NCBI GenBank assembly: GCA_964415055.1
Contig: CAYPZD010000007.1
Span: forward strand, 1 to 64,000
Direction of reading: 5' to 3'
Length of the DNA stretch: 64,000 nt
Source: AAA164-E04 sp964415055
GTDB taxonomy: Bacteria > Verrucomicrobiota > Verrucomicrobiia > Limisphaerales > AAA164-E04
Shown here: positions 62,626 to 64,000 of the stretch, piece after piece
How positions within the stretch are numbered: position 1 is the first letter of the stretch
Layout: every line of letters begins with the position of its first letter
Program-made: the position numbers and the translations under genes
The notes under the pieces: generated by a model
Told to the model about the DNA's origin: nothing
Seen by the model: the letters and a program-made list of their open reading frames with translations, nothing else
Database searches by the model: none

Positions 62626-62856
62626 TTAAAACCGATCAAATTCTTCCCGCATTTTCCTGAGATCAATGTCATCTCGATCACTCCAGATGCCGCAACCAGC
62701 GCGAAGTCGTCCCAATCGATCCTGAGGTCCAAGACGTTGAAGGTATTGGTCGATCGCTTCGCGAATGACTTCACTTTGCTTGCGACCAGTAGTCGCCGCA
62801 ACTCTTGCCACTCCTTGGGATTCAGCTGCCGTAAGATAGACCTGCGTACGAGTCAT
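62626..62856 (-). CDS. Ribbon-helix-helix antitoxin (VapB/CopG-like)
   Basis: A 76-residue DNA-binding protein. MTRTQVYLTAAESQGVARVA and RKQSEVIREAIDQYL form a ribbon-helix-helix; the C-terminus (DRDDIDLRKMREEFDRF) would wrap the toxin. First gene of the pair, with an A/T-rich upstream sequence (TATACATT-like, near 62865) suitable for autoregulation. Confidence 0.87.
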   Translation of the reverse strand: MTRTQVYLTAAESQGVARVAATTGRKQSEVIREAIDQYLQRLGPQDRLGRLRAGCGIWSDRDDIDLRKMREEFDRF

Positions 62857-62913
62857 ACATCATAATGTATACACCTTGCCCAAAGTAGTCAACGCAGGAT
62901 AACAAACAGATTA

Positions 62914-64000
62914 CTATTCCACCACTTCCACCCATCGGACCGCATCAATGATGACATGCCCATTCGTTCCTTTATTGGAAATGATGACTTCTGCATTGCG
63001 CCCACAAGGGAACATACCCAAGCGATGAAATCCTATATCGAGATTCGGGTCCTCTCTCTGGTTAAGGACAAATCTCTCGATGCCTTGGGCATGTTTGATT
63101 AGAACAGGAACGTTGGTGGCACGGTTGGGATTGGAGGTCCAGGCGATCTGCACTTCGTATTTGCCGGGCTTGGGCAGCTTGGCGGCAAAGGTCGCAGATG
63201 ATTTTCCGTCACGAGCGTCTCCGTCGTGTTTGTAGCCCATGCGATAACCTGCCAGCAACGTCGATTGTTTCCAATTTCCTGAAAGAATCGCCTTGGTATC
63301 GTCGACGATGATGCCGTCCAATTGGGATTGTTGGTAAGACGCTCCGTAATTAAGGATCTGCCCGTCCCGTTCCAATCGTTCTTTTAATGTTTCGTAAGGG
63401 ACATCCTGAATGGAAACAGCAGCATCCAGGGCGAGACATGCGGCGGTCGCGGCGGATTGACCCAGGACCATGAACACAGGCTCCATACGGATCGACCCGA
63501 AAGCCATGTGACTGGCAGACAGACATACAGGCACCATCAGATTGGTCGATTCTTCTCGTCGCGGCACGATCGCCCGATAGCTGATCGGATAAGGAGGAAA
63601 ACCTCCTACCTCCACATCACCTTCATTCTTGGCAAAACCATCAGCGTTCACATATCGCTGAACATTGTGCGAGTCCATGGTGTAGGCGCCCATACCTATG
63701 GAATCCTCCACGATGTCCCGTTGCTGACAATGGTTCTGGGTCATCACAAAATCACTCACCATGCGACGCGCTTCGCGAACATAAAGCTGCTGCTGCCAAC
63801 CGTTACCTTCCACGAACTCATCACGACTCATTCCCCAGCGGGCCACTTCATTGCGTATCTTGTCCGGCACGCGCGGATGATTGGCGAGGGTCCACATCAG
63901 GCCTTGTTGATACAGGAGATGACGCGCCCGGATGGCATCGCGTTCCTCATAACCGGCTTCCGGGTAGTCGTAGTTCTGACCGATGAAATCCGTTGAAAAC
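62914..64000 (-). CDS. FAD-dependent oxidoreductase, partial (N-terminus outside window)
   Basis: The C-terminal part of a large secreted FAD-dependent oxidoreductase of the FAD_oxidored family. The frame continues past an internal ATG at 63897 (FIGQNYDYPEAGYEERDAI upstream in frame) to the window edge. Recognisable are DSIGMGAYTMDSHNVQRYV, RREESTNLMVPVCLSASHMA and VLGQSAATAACLALDA, which close the FAD-binding fold. A C-terminal golvesin/xanthan-lyase-like beta-domain (GKYEVQIAWTSNPNRATNVP, NGHVIIDAVRWVEV) follows. Such proteins are frequent in polysaccharide-degradation islands of Verrucomicrobia and Planctomycetes. Confidence 0.88.
   Translation of the reverse strand, partial: FSTDFIGQNYDYPEAGYEERDAIRARHLLYQQGLMWTLANHPRVPDKIRNEVARWGMSRDEFVEGNGWQQQLYVREARRMVSDFVMTQNHCQQRDIVEDSIGMGAYTMDSHNVQRYVNADGFAKNEGDVEVGGFPPYPISYRAIVPRREESTNLMVPVCLSASHMAFGSIRMEPVFMVLGQSAATAACLALDAAVSIQDVPYETLKERLERDGQILNYGASYQQSQLDGIIVDDTKAILSGNWKQSTLLAGYRMGYKHDGDARDGKSSATFAAKLPKPGKYEVQIAWTSNPNRATNVPVLIKHAQGIERFVLNQREDPNLDIGFHRLGMFPCGRNAEVIISNKGTNGHVIIDAVRWVEVVE

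Overview
The window looks like chromosomal DNA from a Verrucomicrobiota bacterium, probably an Opitutae-like lineage. This is inferred from gene content, not from a marker-gene tree. The pointers are a PVC-type propeller/HEAT/cytochrome c protein, a DUF1549/DUF1553 + DUF1501 pair, a Cys-type sulfatase, an alternative complex III (ACIII) operon and weak Shine-Dalgarno signals. It is a draft assembly: a run of 100 Ns interrupts nuoH, and the last gene runs off the right edge.

Layout: (1) 56-538 ispF. (2) 607-11905, minus strand: one respiratory operon, actABCDEF (ACIII), a small membrane protein, a cbb3-oxidase subunit I homologue, a CcoO-like cytochrome c and a second monohaem cytochrome c. 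(3) 12199-26138: tRNA-Cys, then a complex I operon nuoB-N without nuoA, with an antisense tRNA-Gln between nuoE and nuoF. (4) 26285-30073: threonylcarbamoyl-AMP synthase, then pgk-tpiA-secG. (5) 30436-34319, minus strand: APC permease, a proline-rich secreted protein, ilvC and ilvN. (6) 34725-39757: membrane protein plus ABC ATPase and permease. (7) 39736-42641, minus strand: two adjacent Deg/HtrA-type genes, one degenerate. (8) 42812-46436, minus strand: RbsABC-like sugar importer. (9) 46551-52595: sulfatase, membrane protein, ParA, GH32 fructan hydrolase and a Phd/PIN toxin-antitoxin pair. (10) 52794-60786: PVC haem protein, membrane protein and the DUF1549/1553-DUF1501 pair. (11) 60855-62856: small two-gene modules (nucleotidyltransferase-like; RHH/PIN) and a zinc-ribbon protein. 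(12) A partial FAD-dependent oxidoreductase.

How they work together: NADH is oxidised by complex I. Quinol is oxidised by ACIII, which passes electrons to the attached c-type cytochromes. The most interesting object is the cbb3 subunit I homologue in that operon. In my by-eye alignment it keeps the CcoN fold but has lost every histidine that binds haem b, haem b3 and CuB. It therefore looks like a non-catalytic scaffold that carries cytochrome c subunits next to ACIII. The sugar importer, GH32 enzyme, sulfatase and PVC/Planctomycete-type secreted proteins suggest a polysaccharide-degrading lifestyle.

A second hidden layer is a set of short intergenic units with a GTAG head followed by a palindrome, as in REP elements. 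One pair at 42707-42803 is in inverted, REPIN-like arrangement, and another unit sits on the stop codon of ispF. No REP-associated transposase gene is present in the window.
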